Positions 46,559 to 58,927 of a DNA stretch of 64,000 nt are shown here, piece by piece; position 1 is the stretch's first letter, and each line of letters begins with the position of its first letter. Below the pieces are notes generated by a model that was given only the letters and a program-made list of their open reading frames with translations, was not told where the DNA came from and did no database searches. Source of the stretch: Catenaria anguillulae PL171. Lineage: Eukaryota; Blastocladiomycota; Blastocladiomycetes; Blastocladiales; Catenariaceae. The position numbers and the translations under genes were made by a program. Location of the stretch: the NCBI GenBank assembly GCA_002102555.1, contig MCFL01000001.1:744001-808000 (forward strand), read 5' to 3'.

Positions 46559-48458
46559 GGCTGATGTCGAAGAGGGAATGAGGTTTGAGCAGTTCGTTAT
46601 GGACCGTGCAAGAGGCGTTGAATGAGCGTGGGAACTCGACTTGGGCTTTGGGAATCTGCACGGAGCGCGAGAGACGCGTGTACCCCAGTTTAACCGTGAC
46701 AGCTGAGAATCAGTATCTCATCATGCAGAGGCAAACCAAGGAGCCGACCGAAAGTGTCCCAAGGCGTACCTTTCTTTGTGTTCAATCAATGGGTTTGGTA
46801 TCTGGTCGCTTCTTGTGGGAGTCTTGGGGTGCCGCGGTTGCGCGTCTGCTGGGCGTCTGCCAGGCGGGGAACAGATTTGTCCACGAGCGTGCTGGCAATC
46901 CGAGATCTTGCTGCAGGTGAGGTGACGGCAGGCTCGGACGTTGAGGCAGGGTCGTGCTCGACAAGGGCAGCAGGAGCACTGCTGCCGTTGCTATTAAAAT
47001 TTCCTTGGGTTTCTCGATCGGGAAATGAACTTGCCAGTGCGGTCGAGAGCGGGTCGTCCCAAGGACACGAGCCCGCAAAATTGTCGTTGACGGCGGCGAG
47101 ACGTGAGATTGAGGGCGTGATCACCTCACCTCGCGTGAGAAAACGAGAAAACGAAAAGCGCACGGAAACGCTACATACACTGCGATCGGCGAAAAAAAGT
47201 CGGGTGTCAAAGGGGGTTGGTGGGGTTGGTGGAGGTTTGGCCATAGGCGGCTGTCCGGGGTGACGCAACAGTCGGCTGCCACTTGGCCCGTGACATGGAC
47301 TCCTGCAAAGGGGGAGCGGTGCGCCGCTGCCAGCACGGCGCTATGAATCGAGTCGAAGGAACTGTGGCCAGCCTGCGCGATTACCACCTACCTTGACGTG
47401 GAGGGCAAATCCAGCGTTTCATATGCAAGTGGTTGTGGCAGGACGCGGAACGTGAGACGTGCCACAGTCGGACGGAGAGTCTGGCCCAATCTCCTTGGGA
47501 CTATTCGCTGAGTCGTTCTGTACACACGGCGAGGATGAAATCGAGGGTTATGGTATCAACGAAGGGGTGCATGGGGTATTGAATTTGCCGGCCAGATTCC
47601 TTGTGGTTTGGTGCCAGTAAATCATGTAGGGTATGCGCGCGACTCTCGGCAAAGAGGATCAAGCTTGGTCACTTGTTAGACATGGTCGAAGAAACTGGTG
47701 CCAGCAGGGTGACAGTGACGTCGCGGGTGAGTCTGTGCTTCTGCTGGAGCAATTGTGATTGCAGGTATGTAAATTGCCGAGGAGGTTTGGTGGCGTTGCT
47801 CATCTTTTTGCAGAGCAGAGCTCACTTTGGAGACGCAGTGGAGACATATGTGAGAGTTTGGCTCCACTTTTTGTCTCCGCTGCCATGCAAACAGGCTGCA
47901 AACTCGACACAACCGCACACAAGTATGTACCGCCACCAGTTCAAGGGGCAAGGATGCAAGGCATTGACATCGGCAACGGCCCACGAGTCCGGTACGATCA
48001 CCGCATCACTTGCAGTTGAACGGTTGAACGCTGCCCCGGTCAAATCCAAGAGGCGAAGATCTGGCGGTTAATCCGCAGTACAGGATGAATACATGTCGGG
48101 CATCAGAAGCTGTCGTTATTTCGCCTCCGACCTGGCAGGTCGGCGGTCGGTTTGCGATTCAGCTCGGCTCAGCCGGGCAAAGTGCCAAAGAACACGCAGG
48201 AAGCACGTGAGGCATGTATGTAAGCCGTCTCGCGTTTTGCGTGCTGATCGAAGGATGATGATGATTGATGAGTGAGCAAGGAGCACGGCCGACCGCTCCG
48301 GCGGCGACTGTGTGTGTTTGGCGGGTACAAATACCTTGGCCGCCCCCTTGCTCTCCCTTCTCTCTCACGTCAAGACCCGAAAAGTCAAAGCTCATTTACT
48401 GCTCTGTATCATTTGCTTGCAACCCACCAACGAAACCAAACCAAAACCAACCATCACC
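46559..48458. other. Mostly gene-free stretch
   Basis: 1.9 kb upstream of both flanking genes. Apart from the doubtful frame at 46786-47268, only short overlapping frames occur. The right end is the thioredoxin promoter with a CT-rich patch near 48340-48370. Confidence 0.4.
46786..47268 (-). CDS. Doubtful hypothetical protein
   Basis: A 160-codon minus-strand frame. Its middle (ITPSISRLAAVNDNFAGSC onward) has ordinary polar composition and could be one exon of a small gene starting further upstream near 47387. No domain and no confirmed splice sites. The plus strand is also open over much of the same segment, so this may be chance. Confidence 0.2.
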   Translation of the reverse strand: MRHPGQPPMAKPPPTPPTPFDTRLFFADRSVCSVSVRFSFSRFLTRGEVITPSISRLAAVNDNFAGSCPWDDPLSTALASSFPDRETQGNFNSNGSSAPAALVEHDPASTSEPAVTSPAARSRIASTLVDKSVPRLADAQQTRNRGTPRLPQEATRYQTH

Positions 48459-49215
48459 ATGCCCGTCATCCAAGTTCAATCGACCGAGGAGTTCAAGAAG
48501 CACATTGCCGGCTCCAAGCTCGTACGCACTCCTGTTCTCGCTTTCTACGCCACGCCGCGTCATGTCACTGCCTGCCGAAGCCCGTCACCGCGCGCAATGC
48601 TGCCCGGCATCGGCGCAGCAAGTTTCGTGGTGTTGCGGGCAGCCGGCACGAGCTGATCCGGACACCGTTTAGTCGTCACTCACGCACCGATCGATTTACA
48701 TGATAAACTAACCACTTGCCCCTTCTCCTCCTCGCCGCCCTCTGATCCCGGATTCATAGGTCGTTGTTGACGTATGTGCCCAATATGCTTGCACCGCGCG
48801 TTTTCGCTGGTTTGCTCACCAACCATGACTCGTCTTTACAGTTTTACGCTACGTGGTGTGGCCCATGCAAGGTAAAATCCGATTTTCAGCCCCCGGAAAG
48901 CGTGCGCCATTGTTGACCACCCGTATTCATTTCTTCGTTTAGGTCATTGCCCCTAAGTTTGCCACCTTCTCGGACCAGTTCGACGGCGTCTTCCTCAAGG
49001 TCGATGTTGATGAGCTCGGCGTACGTCGATTGATTCCTTACGATGAAGCTGCACATGGCATGCTGACCATCTGTTCACGTTAACAGGAAGTTGCCCAAAC
49101 TGCCGGTATCTCGGCCATGCCCACCTTCCACTTGTACAAGAATGGTAACAAGGTTGCCGAGCTTGTCGGTGCCGATGCCAAGAAGCTTGAGCAGCTCATT
49201 GCCGACAACATCTAA
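48459..49215 (+). CDS. TRX1: Thioredoxin
   Basis: A small dithiol-disulfide redox protein. Five exons (48459-48521, 48760-48771, 48842-48871, 48943-49020, 49087-49215) give 103 aa, with all four introns in phase 0. The active site is FYATWCGPCK, coded wholly by the 30-nt third exon. The cis-Pro segment is ISAMPTFHLYKNG, and the end is LEQLIADNI. Exon 2 has only 12 nt (VVVD), which supplies the buried strand and the Asp beneath the active site. Without it the fold would lack beta-strand 3, and no other splice choice restores the VVVDFYA pattern. No targeting signal, so cytosolic. Confidence 0.95.
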
Positions 49216-49503
49216 TCGGAAGTGTTCAGTGGTGTGCATGCTTGTCTCCTGAGCTGTCCCGAGTTTGTTTCTTTTGAATGTATGCGCTTTGTCATGACCA
49301 GTTTCTTTCGTTGTTGCAAAGTGAAAGTGTGCGAGTTTGATGCCTTTGAAGGTACCTATGTCGGCCAGCAAGGGGACTGCTCTCAGGCTGCTTTTGTGAG
49401 ACTTGAAGGACGGTGGTGACGGGGACATTCAGATAACGAAGGCGCCGTGTCCCCGCTCGGTGGCAGCGCCGAGCAGTTACGAGTTGAAAGATACAAGATT
49501 CCC

Positions 49504-51452
49504 ATGAAACGTGCCATCATGTCAGCCAACGCAACCCATTCTCCAGAGCCAGTACCCTCGCCTGACATAGGTCCCGGCGCGGGAGCAGCCGCCAGTTCGT
49601 CGTCCTCGGCATCACCGCCAACCACGCGATCAACATATCCCAACGCGAACGCGGCTGATGTCGCACTCGCGCCGGCGCTGCCCGCAACCCAAGTGCCGCT
49701 GTTGTCGACCGTCTCACCATCGAGTTCTTCAAGAGGACCGCTGCGATACGCATACCTCGTGTTCTGCGCACTCACGGGCAGTGTTGGATTCTTCATGTTT
49801 GGCTACTACTTGGGGTCTGTTTTCCATTCCATTCCGTTCCCAGGAGTGCCGTCGCTTTGCTCTCACCGCGATTACCATGACTGGCGTTTCCGGATGTTGA
49901 CAGCGAACTCAACTCCATCTCTCTCCTACTGCCCTGCGCCCTACCGACCGTCTCTCCGGACCGCAACACCCCCTTCCTTGGCCTCACACTGCCCGAATGC
50001 ATCTCCATGTCCAAGGTCCAATTCTCCTTTGCTAATGCAATCTTTGCGCTCGCCGGCACGGTAGGTGCCATCCTAGCCGGGCCGTTCACCTCGCGCTACG
50101 GCCGCATTCGCACAATGCAACTGCTCTTGATCCCATTCGTGCTTGCGCCGATTGCCCTGACGCTGGCCAACTCGTACGCGTGGCTGCTGGTCGGCCGCGT
50201 GCTCGCGGGCATTGGTACGGGCGGATCGGCCACCGTGGTGCCCGTGTACTTGTCCGAGATCTCTCCGCCCAGGTTGCGCGGGACCGTGGGTAATTTGTCG
50301 TCGGCGTACATTGCCGTTGGATTGGCAATTGCGAGTTTAACGGGGTATTATTGGAGTGCAGAAGCGCCCACGTGGAGGTGGATCTTGGCGCTGCCGTTGG
50401 CCGTGGCGGTTGGGCAGCTGGTATTGTTGCCCGTGTGCGCAGAGTCGCCAGTGTGGTTAAAGGAACATGGAAAGGGCGTCGAGGCACGGAAAGTGAGGAG
50501 GAGGCTCGGTCATGCCTTGGTGCGTGAGGGCGACGACAATGACGACGAGGGGGCTGAGGGAGAGGTGGAGAGTACCGTGAGAATTGGTCAGCCGTCAAGT
50601 ACATCCGGATCAAGCAGCAACCATCCAGAAGGTGACATTGAGATGGAAGAAGGTGAAGCCAAATCATCGTCCATCCGCCACAACACGGACACGACCATGA
50701 CGACGACGAGCCCGGTTCCCATCCTCAGCCCCGCTCCCACACCGGTCTCAGTGTGGACCTTCCTAACCGACCCGCAGCACCGTCGCTCTCTCGCCATTCT
50801 CGTTATTGCCCACGCCAGCCAGCAGCTCTCCGGCATCAATGCCTACTTTGTCTATTCCTTCTTTATTCTGACGCTTATTTTCTCTCCTGCCGACGCAAAT
50901 CTCTTTTATCTCATTCTGGCATTTTACAACATACCAATCAACTATTTCCCGGGTCTCGTTATCGACAAGTTTGGGCGACGCCCGCTCATTCTCTTTGCCA
51001 TGATTGGCATGTCCGTATCGGCCATGCTCTTCACCGTGTCGGTCATTATCAAAGTGCCCGTGCTCACCATGATCACATTTGTGGCTGCAGTCACCATTTT
51101 TGCCGTGGGCTTGTCAAACGTGCCTTTCATTTTGATGGCCGAGGTCGTCGAGCCCGTGGCCGTGGGTGCCGCGGCAACCGTGTCGCAGGTTGTCAATACG
51201 CTTGCACAGTTTGTGATTCTGTTTGTGTTTCCCATCCTGCTCGATGCCATTGGGTCCTACACGTTTCTGTTTTTTACTGTGTATTTGGCGGTGGCGGCGA
51301 TCGCGCTGGCGGTGGTGTTGCCAGAGACGAAGGGGAGGTCGCCGCAGGAAGTGGTGGGCGAGTTGAGGGCGAGGCAGGGTATGGGGTGGTGGCCGAGGAG
51401 TCGAGGAGCAGCCGCGAGGGTGCTGCAGGTAAGCCCTGATGGGAACGCATGA
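49504..51452 (+). CDS. MFS sugar transporter
   Basis: A twelve-helix major facilitator of the sugar porter family in a membrane. Exons 49504-49814 and 49904-51452 give 619 aa. Landmarks: GFFMFGYYLG in helix 1, GRIRTMQ after helix 2, GRVLAGIGTGGSATVVPVYL with EISPPRLRG, ASQQLSGINAYFVYS in helix 7, DKFGRRPLI and PETKGRSPQEV at the end. The central cytosolic loop is long and acidic (EGDDNDDEGAEGE). The N-terminal tail is Ser/Ala/Pro-rich, ~80 residues. The start could also be the ATG at 49519. Substrate not predictable from sequence alone. Confidence 0.92.
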
Positions 51453-51601
51453 CGAGCAGTGTGTAATATGAGTTGGTTTGTCATCGTTTTTGGTTCATTT
51501 CATTCTTCCACATTTCTATTTTCTCGGTATACAATCCATATACCCCTCGCATTTGAATGATGACGCAAACAAACACTTCAAGTGGGCCACGCCCACCAAG
51601 A

Positions 51602-53006
51602 CTACTCTGCCTTTTCCGCTGCAACTGCCGCCGCTGCGGCTACTGGTCCCGTCGACCCGCTCTCCTTCATTGTCCGAGACACCTTCTTGAACATTGGCAT
51701 TTGTCGAAGCACGGTTTGACAGACTTGATTCGTCAGCGCAAACACGGGCAAGCGCGGGACAATGGCCGCGGCGAGTGGGTCAACATTTTTGCTCGTGGAA
51801 GTGGACAGCCCGCGTGACTTTGGCTCAAGACTGCGCGTCGACTCGGTCGGAGATGTGGGCGAGCGCATGACGCCGTGCTTGTGGTCGGTAGGTGGGGTGG
51901 TGAGCGTTGCCGTGATAATGTACTGCGGACGAGCGTGGGTTAGGCATGCCTTGGAGACCCAGAGAGAAGAAGAATACTGAGAGTACCAATGGGAACAGAA
52001 CGGCAAACACGCCGCTCGACACAACCGAGCTCGCATAAAACGTCAAGGCGGTTGTGGGCAACCCAAAACCCAAATAATACGGCCACTGGTCCTCAATGTG
52101 TCGCAACCGATGCTCCAAGCTCCAGCCCTTTTGCACCCACTTGTACTCGAAACAATACATTGCGTTCTGCCAACATGTCATGATAAAGCTCGTGACAGGT
52201 CCCAATGCGGGCGCAACGTATGCCGCCATGGCAAGCGACAAATGCACGACGCACAACAGGCCGCGGTACAGTTCGTCGACAATGGTGCGTTTGAGTTTGT
52301 TGCGTACAGACATGGGCGGGGCATCGAGGCCTGGTTGGCCCAGTGTGCGGAGCTGTGCTGAGCGGATATCGAGAGCGCGGTCGGCAATGTCTTGGTACCA
52401 CATGGAGTTGAGGACAAAAGAGAGGGCGTACACTGGGTACACCCAGAAAACCTGGTGGCTCGAGAAATAAGCTGGTAAGGACAGCATCATAATCACCTCT
52501 ACGGTGAGGATTCAAGAGGCACGTACATGGAAGAGAGCCCAAAGAACCCGATCCACAGTTTCAAATGCTTTATCATCTTCGCGACTCGTCGTCCAAGCAA
52601 AAATGCTCCCGACAATCCCATTGATCACGAGCCGGTAAAAGGCAATGCTACCCAGCAACAGCAGTCCGTTGAGCACAAAGCACTTGACGGCGGCCGCCTG
52701 GATCTTTTTCGACGACGACGCAATTACGAGCGCGGTCGGCACGTTGATGGTGGCATCCATGAGCCCGCGGAGCATCAGAGTGCGGATGTTGGTGATGGCT
52801 TCGTTGAAGCTGGGCATCGGGGTCGGTGGTGTGGACTCGTCATCGGACGAAGAGTCTGAGGATGAAGTGGACGCAGATCTGTTGCGTGGTGTAGAAGCAG
52901 TCGCGCGAGCTTTGCGCGAGCCTGACGAGGCAGAGGCGTCGGCGGAGCGGCCACGCGAGGTGGACAGGGTAGGGTCCGGGTCCGGGGTCGTTGCTGTCGT
53001 TGCCAT
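51602..53006 (-). CDS. EI24: EI24 family ER membrane protein
   Basis: Exons 53006-52527, 52451-51987 and 51922-51602, all multiples of three, give 421 aa. The EI24 domain is recognisable: FWVYPVYALSFVLNSMWYQD, SFIMTCWQNAMYCFEYKW, then GWSLEHRLRHIEDQWPYYLG and GFGLPTTALTF. Several hydrophobic helices flank it, and the N-terminal ~60 residues are Ser-rich and basic. In animals EI24/PIG8 is a multi-pass ER protein linked to autophagy and to nuclear-import control; a fungal role is not established here. The C-terminal tail is Ala-rich and cytosolic. Confidence 0.88.
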
Positions 53007-53729
53007 GATATTGCGCGATGTTGCTTAGTACCGCATTGGTGACATATAGGTGACTGACAGCCTTTCACATTTTCATTCTTAACCCGAAACCACGGCGATC
53101 CGCGTTTGAGAAGGTGGCGTTGACCACAGGCGCCAATGCCATCAGGCAATGAGGACGTCGGAAAGTTGGGGATTCGAAATTGATGCCTTTTTCGGCTGTT
53201 TTTCAATCAGAGAACCGATATAGCGTCTAACTCCCCTCTAATGAAAAGCCACCTGGTTGCAGGCCCGGCCGCAGAATCGGGCCACTGCTCGCCACCCCAA
53301 GCGCAGGATGGCGAGGTTCGCTGAGCAACCATGTGGCAAGGCCGCAACGGAACCGTTAGCGGGCCGACGACGGTGGCAGAGTTCGAAGCGGCCAAATGCG
53401 CTTCAGAATGGTCATGTCGCTGATTGCGCTAGGCTCCGAGGGTTCTGGAGGTATTTTTTCTCAAGGCTCAAACGCTGTTGTCGATCGTTCCCAACCCCAT
53501 GTCCGATTCACGTCCGACGTATCCGCTGTGCTACGAGGTCCCAAAACAGAAAATTGGCAGATTCAATCGATTGACTCCACTTAATGGTTGGGTGTCATGT
53601 TCAACTGACTCCGCGGCAGTCCAGTGCCCCATCCGTGTGTCATACGAATTGACCCTTTAATGTGCTCACTGTTTGCGGTTGGCATTCACGTGTGAGTCCG
53701 GCCAATTCTGATTCCCAGTACAACAACAC
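53007..53729. other. Intergenic
   Basis: 723 bp, EI24 promoter at the left and upstream sequence of the tRNA at the right. No gene seen. Confidence 0.45.
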
Positions 53730-53802
53730 GGTCCCGTGACCCAGGGGCTAAGGCGCCTGACTACGGATCAGGAGATCGGAGGTTCAAATCCTCCCGGGAT
53801 CG
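53730..53802 (+). tRNA. tRNA-Arg (ACG)
   Basis: 73 nt without CCA. The acceptor stem GGTCCCG pairs with CGGGATC with one G-T pair. The anticodon stem CCTGA/TCAGG encloses CTACGGA with anticodon ACG at 53763-53765 (inosine would read CGN). The T arm GGAGG-TTCAAAT-CCTCC is perfect and supplies a B box. The discriminator is G. The D stem is weak: 10-25 is A-C and 13-22 is C-A, leaving two pairs. No intron. Confidence 0.93.
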
Positions 53803-53812
53803 GTTTCTCCCC

Positions 53813-53816
53813 TTTT
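53813..53816 (+). terminator. Pol III terminator of the tRNA
   Basis: A TTTT run 10 nt after the discriminator base, in the usual place for RNA polymerase III termination. Confidence 0.7.
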
Positions 53817-54389
53817 GCCTATTGTACATTCTCTCATTTTCCCTCTTCAACTCTTTCCCTATGCCTCATCCACGTTTTCATTCAAGTAGTAAGGACTTAC
53901 GGCGAGAATTGACCCAGGTACGCGCGGTGTTGACGTCAAAAGAGGCACTTTCTGACCTGCGGTTGTGTTGGGTGGGACGAAAGCACGCAGCCCGCCGAAA
54001 ACTGATTAACCGCGCCAGCTCTTCCACAGGCTGTTCCGTCAGGTTTGGTGCCGCATGTATGTTGTATAGGTACGGTACCATGCGCCCGAACTGTTTCTGC
54101 AAACAGGTTCAAACAAACGTATGGCAGCCCCAACCACGTGTATGCATGAACGGTCAACTGGTGCGGTCGACATTGGGTCCCAGCGGTACATCCCTCACCA
54201 TGATTCGTCTCGTAGAGACCTCGAGCAAAATGCCCAGATGGAAAATATGCCATTCAAAATGGAGCACCAAGCACCGTCCCATAGTACCGAAAGGATTGCG
54301 TCCACACAACCCCGACTCGTGCAGGACTGCGTCCCGTTCCCGATCAGCCGCGACTCCCAAACTCTTCACGCCAAAAAAATTGACTCGGA
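53817..54389. other. Intergenic
   Basis: 573 bp between the tRNA and the ABC transporter start. A plus-strand frame is open over most of it but has no clear protein character and ends just past the transporter ATG in another frame. Confidence 0.4.
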
Positions 54390-57300
54390 ATGAGCGTCGC
54401 GGACTCGAAAGATGGTAGCAAGTGTCCGCTTTTTGTGGTCGACTCGGTTATCACCGACAGCCAAACCGATGATCCCGCTCCCAAGCTGCCAAATCAGGCT
54501 CGTCCACGCACATATTCGGATGACAGAGGAATCTTGGAGAAGCTTGGTCGCCTATTCTTCAGCCATGCTTGTCCACTGGTTCGCAAGGGACAACTACCGA
54601 ACTGCATGATTGAGCCTTCTGACATGCTGGCTCTAGGGTATGTTGCCTCAACCACTCTCACTCAAAACTGTTGCGCTTGGAGGTCATGTCCGCCTAATGA
54701 CGGCCAAAAATGCGGTGTGTTGTAGCCAGGGCGACAGCTCTCGAGACCTTGCCGACCGGCTGATTCAAGCATGGAGCGCTCAACCCATCGAAAATCGCAA
54801 ATTGTGGCGGGCATTGGCATCGGTCTTTGGCGTGCGCTATATGGGTATTGCGCTCTTGGCAGCACTCGCTTCTAGTTGCAAAGTTACATCGGCACTTGTT
54901 CTGGGCCAGTTTATTCGCTTCCTCCAGTCGCCCGACGCGCCAACTCTTGATGGCATTGTGCTTGGCACGGTGCTCGTCGCATGTATGCTCATTTTTGCGT
55001 TGATTGAATCGCACTTCGTGTATCGATCGACACATATTGGTATCAATGCTCGAGTTTCTGTGCTATCCATGATGTATGCCCATTTGCTCAACCTCAACTT
55101 GGCCGCGCTGCCAACGGCGGGGCACACGCTGAATATCGTACGCACGGATTCCATTCCTTAACCTGGCCTGGTCTGGTTTACTCTCGAGCCCTGCAGTCAT
55201 TGACATTTTAGCATGTTCTTCAGATTTCCAATGACGCCCAGCGAATCGAAGATGGTGGTCCCTTCGTTCTTTTTCTGATCCTCGCGCCACTGGAATCCCT
55301 TGTCGTCTTTGGCATCACCTGGTCATTCCTCGGACCCGCCTCGCTTGCCGCCTTTGGCGCCATGATGCTCATTATCGTCTTTCTCTCCTCTAACGCTCGG
55401 TTCCTCAAGCGTCTCCGCAAGCACATCGTGGCTGCGCGCGACCAGCGTATCAAGATCCTATCCGACATGATCAAGTCCATAGAGATGGTCAAGTTGTACG
55501 CATGGGAACAACCATTCGCAAAACGAGTCATGGAGTTTCGGAATCAAGAAATGGTCAAGTTGAAACAGTGGTACCTTTTCAAATCGGTCAATAGTGCCTT
55601 TTTTTGGAGCTCTCCGGGGTGCATGGCGTTGGCCGGATTCTTTGTATGGTTCTTTGCCATGGGGAAACCGTTGACATCGCAGTTGTTGTTTACAACCCTG
55701 CTGCTCTTCAACTCGGTTCGGATAAACGTGCGTTTCTTGATTTGGTCTTGTGTGCCTCTTGTTTGTTCCAACTGGCTGATTTTTCGCTCACGTTTCATTT
55801 ACAGATGGGCTGGCGTATTCTTCGGGCAGTCGAAATCTTGGCCGACCTCAAGGTTCGTTTGTCCTCCACCACACCTAGCTCGTATTCCCATGCTATCAAT
55901 GACACTGAGTCTCTTTGCCTCGTCAAGGTATCGCTCAACCGCATCGAAGAATTTCTCGCCATCCAACCTTGCGACAATGAAAAGCAAGTAGATCAAGTCT
56001 GCCGTGCATCAACGTCGCCGTCTCATGATGCGCCCGTCGTCTCGTTGCGAAACGCCTCTTTCTCGTGGGACCGAAATGCACCCGTTCTGTCAGGCATCAG
56101 CTTGACATTGCGCCGCGGTGACTTTCTTGGCCTCATTGGCCCAGTAGGCTCGGGAAAATCAAGCCTTCAATTGGCCCTTCTCGGCCACTTGCACCTCGTC
56201 TCGCCTCCTGGTTCGGTAACCATCACGAACCGTCTCTCATACGCGCCTCAGTCACCGTTCATATTTGCGGGAACTGTGCGCGAAAACATTCTCATGGGTG
56301 CGCCCGAGGATACCGATCGGCTCATGGCGGTGGTGGGCGTTTGCCAGTTGGAGGCGGATTTGACCCGCTGGGATGCCGGGTTGGATACCAAGCTTGGAGA
56401 TCATGGGGTCAAGGCGAGTGGCGGCCAACGTGCGCGGCTCGCGCTTGCACGAGCAGTCTATCAAGACGCGGAACTCTATGTCTTGGGTAAGGTTTTCCAA
56501 GGTTTGCCTCCACCTCACTTAGGTCGTTCTCAACATCGCGTATATATTCGTCTTGTCAAACAGACGATATCTTTTCAGCCCTTGATGCCGCCGTCGCCAA
56601 CCGCATCTACGACTCGCTCTCACGCTACCTCGCTGGCCGCACCGTGATTCTCGTTTCCCACCAGCTCTCGCTCATCCGCCGATGCCCGTCCGTCGCCTAT
56701 CTAAACCATGGCCGCATCGTGAGCTTGGGCACGTTTGAGCAGGTTGTCCAAGACGCCACCGCCAAAGACCCAGATTTCGCCGCAGTACTCGCTGAATACT
56801 CATCCAGCCACCCACCCGACCACACCGCTGGTGGGTGCCACGGACCAGGGCATTCCAGGGACGAGGTTGACATTGATGGCGACAGTGGAGTTGACGACGC
56901 GATGGAGTGGGAGGAGACGGCTGCCACGGGCGGCGACGTGACCGTGTTTACTCGGTTCATCAAGATGGGCGGCGCTACTTGGCTTCTGGCTGCGTCAATT
57001 ATGCTTGGATTCGCGACAAGCGCTTTTCAGGCTGTGGCCGATTTCTTTTTGAGCCAGTGGTCAACGGTCCCAGCGGAACGTCAAGGTGCATCGGTCCATT
57101 GGATGCTCTTCGCTGCGATCACGGTCATGGTTCCCATTGCGGCATGGCTGTCGGCCAAAGGCCTCTTTGCAATCATCCTGACCACATCCGAATCCGTTTT
57201 TGGCAAGATGCTCGACAATGTCATGCGGGCGTCGCCGCGGTTCTTCCTGACGCGCACGTCGGGCACAATTCTCAATCGGTTCAGCCGCGACATGGCCATG

Positions 57301-58927
57301 ATTGACGAGCTGCTGCCAGAGGCGTGGAGCGAGGTGATTCGCTTGTGGTTGTACATTCTCGTCATCATCGTCACGGTGGCCATTGCTGTGCCGCACATTT
57401 TGCTTGCCGTGTTTCCCGTGGTTGTCATCTTCTTGTACCTGCGGGCGCGCTACGTGGCGGCCAATCGGCAGATTCGCAGGCTCGAAGCGCTGAGTCGGTC
57501 GCCCGTGTATTCGCACTTGATGTTGACAGTCGAGGGCATCACCACGGTGACCGCTATGCAGCGCCAGGAGATGTACTTTGAGCGGTTTTGCTCGTTGGTG
57601 GATGCGAATACGCGGTCGTTGCTGACCTTCTTTTCCGTGGAGCGATGGTTGTGTATGCGGGTAGACATGCTGGCGTGCCTTGTGATTGCGTCGGCAACGG
57701 GATTGATGGTTGGGCTCAAGTCACAGCTGGGCATTGGTCTTGCGTCGCTAGCGCAGATGTACGTGCTGAGTCTGGTGGACGAGACGCAGTATGCAGTCAG
57801 GAAGACAGCAGGTACGCTTGCATTTACTCTCGCAAGCACAAAACATATTCTGATGTTTTCGCTTGCACTTGCAACGATGCACAGAGCTCGAGCTCCAATT
57901 CGTATCCGTAGAACGCATTCTCGAGTATGCCGAGGATATTGCCTTGGAAGCGTCTCAAGAATCGGAACCAGGGAAACAGCCACCCGCCAACTGGCCCGGC
58001 CAAGGCGTCATCGAGTTCCGGAATATGTCGTTGACTTACGAAGGCAGCGATCGGCCCGCGCTCGAGCAGATTTCCTTCAAGACGTTGCCGGGCGAGTCCG
58101 TTGGGCTGTGTGGACGTACAGGATCGGGCAAGAGCAGTACCATCAATGCACTCTTTCGAATGGCCGAGCCGTCGCCTCGGGGTAGTATCATTGTTGATGG
58201 CGTGGACATTTGCGAGATCGGGTTGCATGATTTGCGCAAGAGTTTTGCTATTGTGCGTCAGGTTCTTTGGCGATTCGTACTGCGCGTCGCCTTGAGTGCA
58301 GTTCGCTGATACCTTGCTTTGTGGCCAGATTCCTCAATCCGTATTCATTTTTGCCGGCTCTGTTCGCTTCAACTTGGATCCATTCGACATCCATTCAGAG
58401 CAAGAACTTTGGCATGCGCTTGAGCTCGTCGAGCTCAAGGACGTTGTCGGCCGGCTTCCGCGAAAGCTTGATAATGTTCCTGCCTTCAGCACGGGTCAAG
58501 GTCAACTACTGCAATTGGCCCGTGTCATTTTGCGCAAATCAAAGGTCGTTGTCCTAGACGAATGCACGTTTTTCGAGCTTATTGCTCTGCTTTTTTTGTC
58601 GCAACCGCACGGATACTTTGGGCTCACCTTCCCGTCATCACCGATTCAACAGGTTCTTCCAACATTGATGTTGCCACCGACCGTGTTCTTCAACGTGTCA
58701 TCCGCCAGAACTTTGCCGACTGCACCATGCTTACAATTGCCCACCGGTGCGACACCATTGTTGGCGCGGACCGGATACTCATGTTGGATCAAGGACGCAT
58801 CCTGGAAACGGGGCTGCCGATGGAACTGCTGCGAAATCCTGACAGTGCTTTCCATGCGCTCGCCCGGCAGAGTCTGGGCAAGGATAAGCTTGCGCATCAC
58901 ATTTCAAGTGTGGAAGCGTTCGATTAA
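54390..58927 (+). CDS. ABC transporter, ABCC/MRP subfamily
   Basis: A full-size exporter of conjugates and other organic anions. Nine exons (54390-54637, 54726-55137, 55224-55727, 55805-55852, 55928-56486, 56564-57811, 57885-58261, 58329-58563, 58653-58927) give 1301 aa with order TMD1-NBD1-TMD2-NBD2. There is no TMD0; the N-terminus has the short-MRP segment FFSHACPLVRKG. NBD1: GPVGSGKSS, signature ASGGQRARLALAR and Walker B LYVLDDIFSALDA with the Asp typical of MRP NBD1. NBD2: GRTGSGKSST, FSTGQGQLLQLAR and VVVLDECSSNID with the catalytic Glu. The last intron needs a GC donor (T|GCACGT) to give LDECSSNID. Exon 4 is just 48 nt. Confidence 0.93.

Noticed and set aside
48312-48656. 114-codon frame reading through thioredoxin exon 1
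   Set aside because: It starts upstream of the true ATG and runs into intron 1; splicing restores the thioredoxin fold.
53822-54418. 198-codon plus-strand frame after the tRNA
   Set aside because: No domain character, and it overlaps the start of the ABC transporter in another frame.
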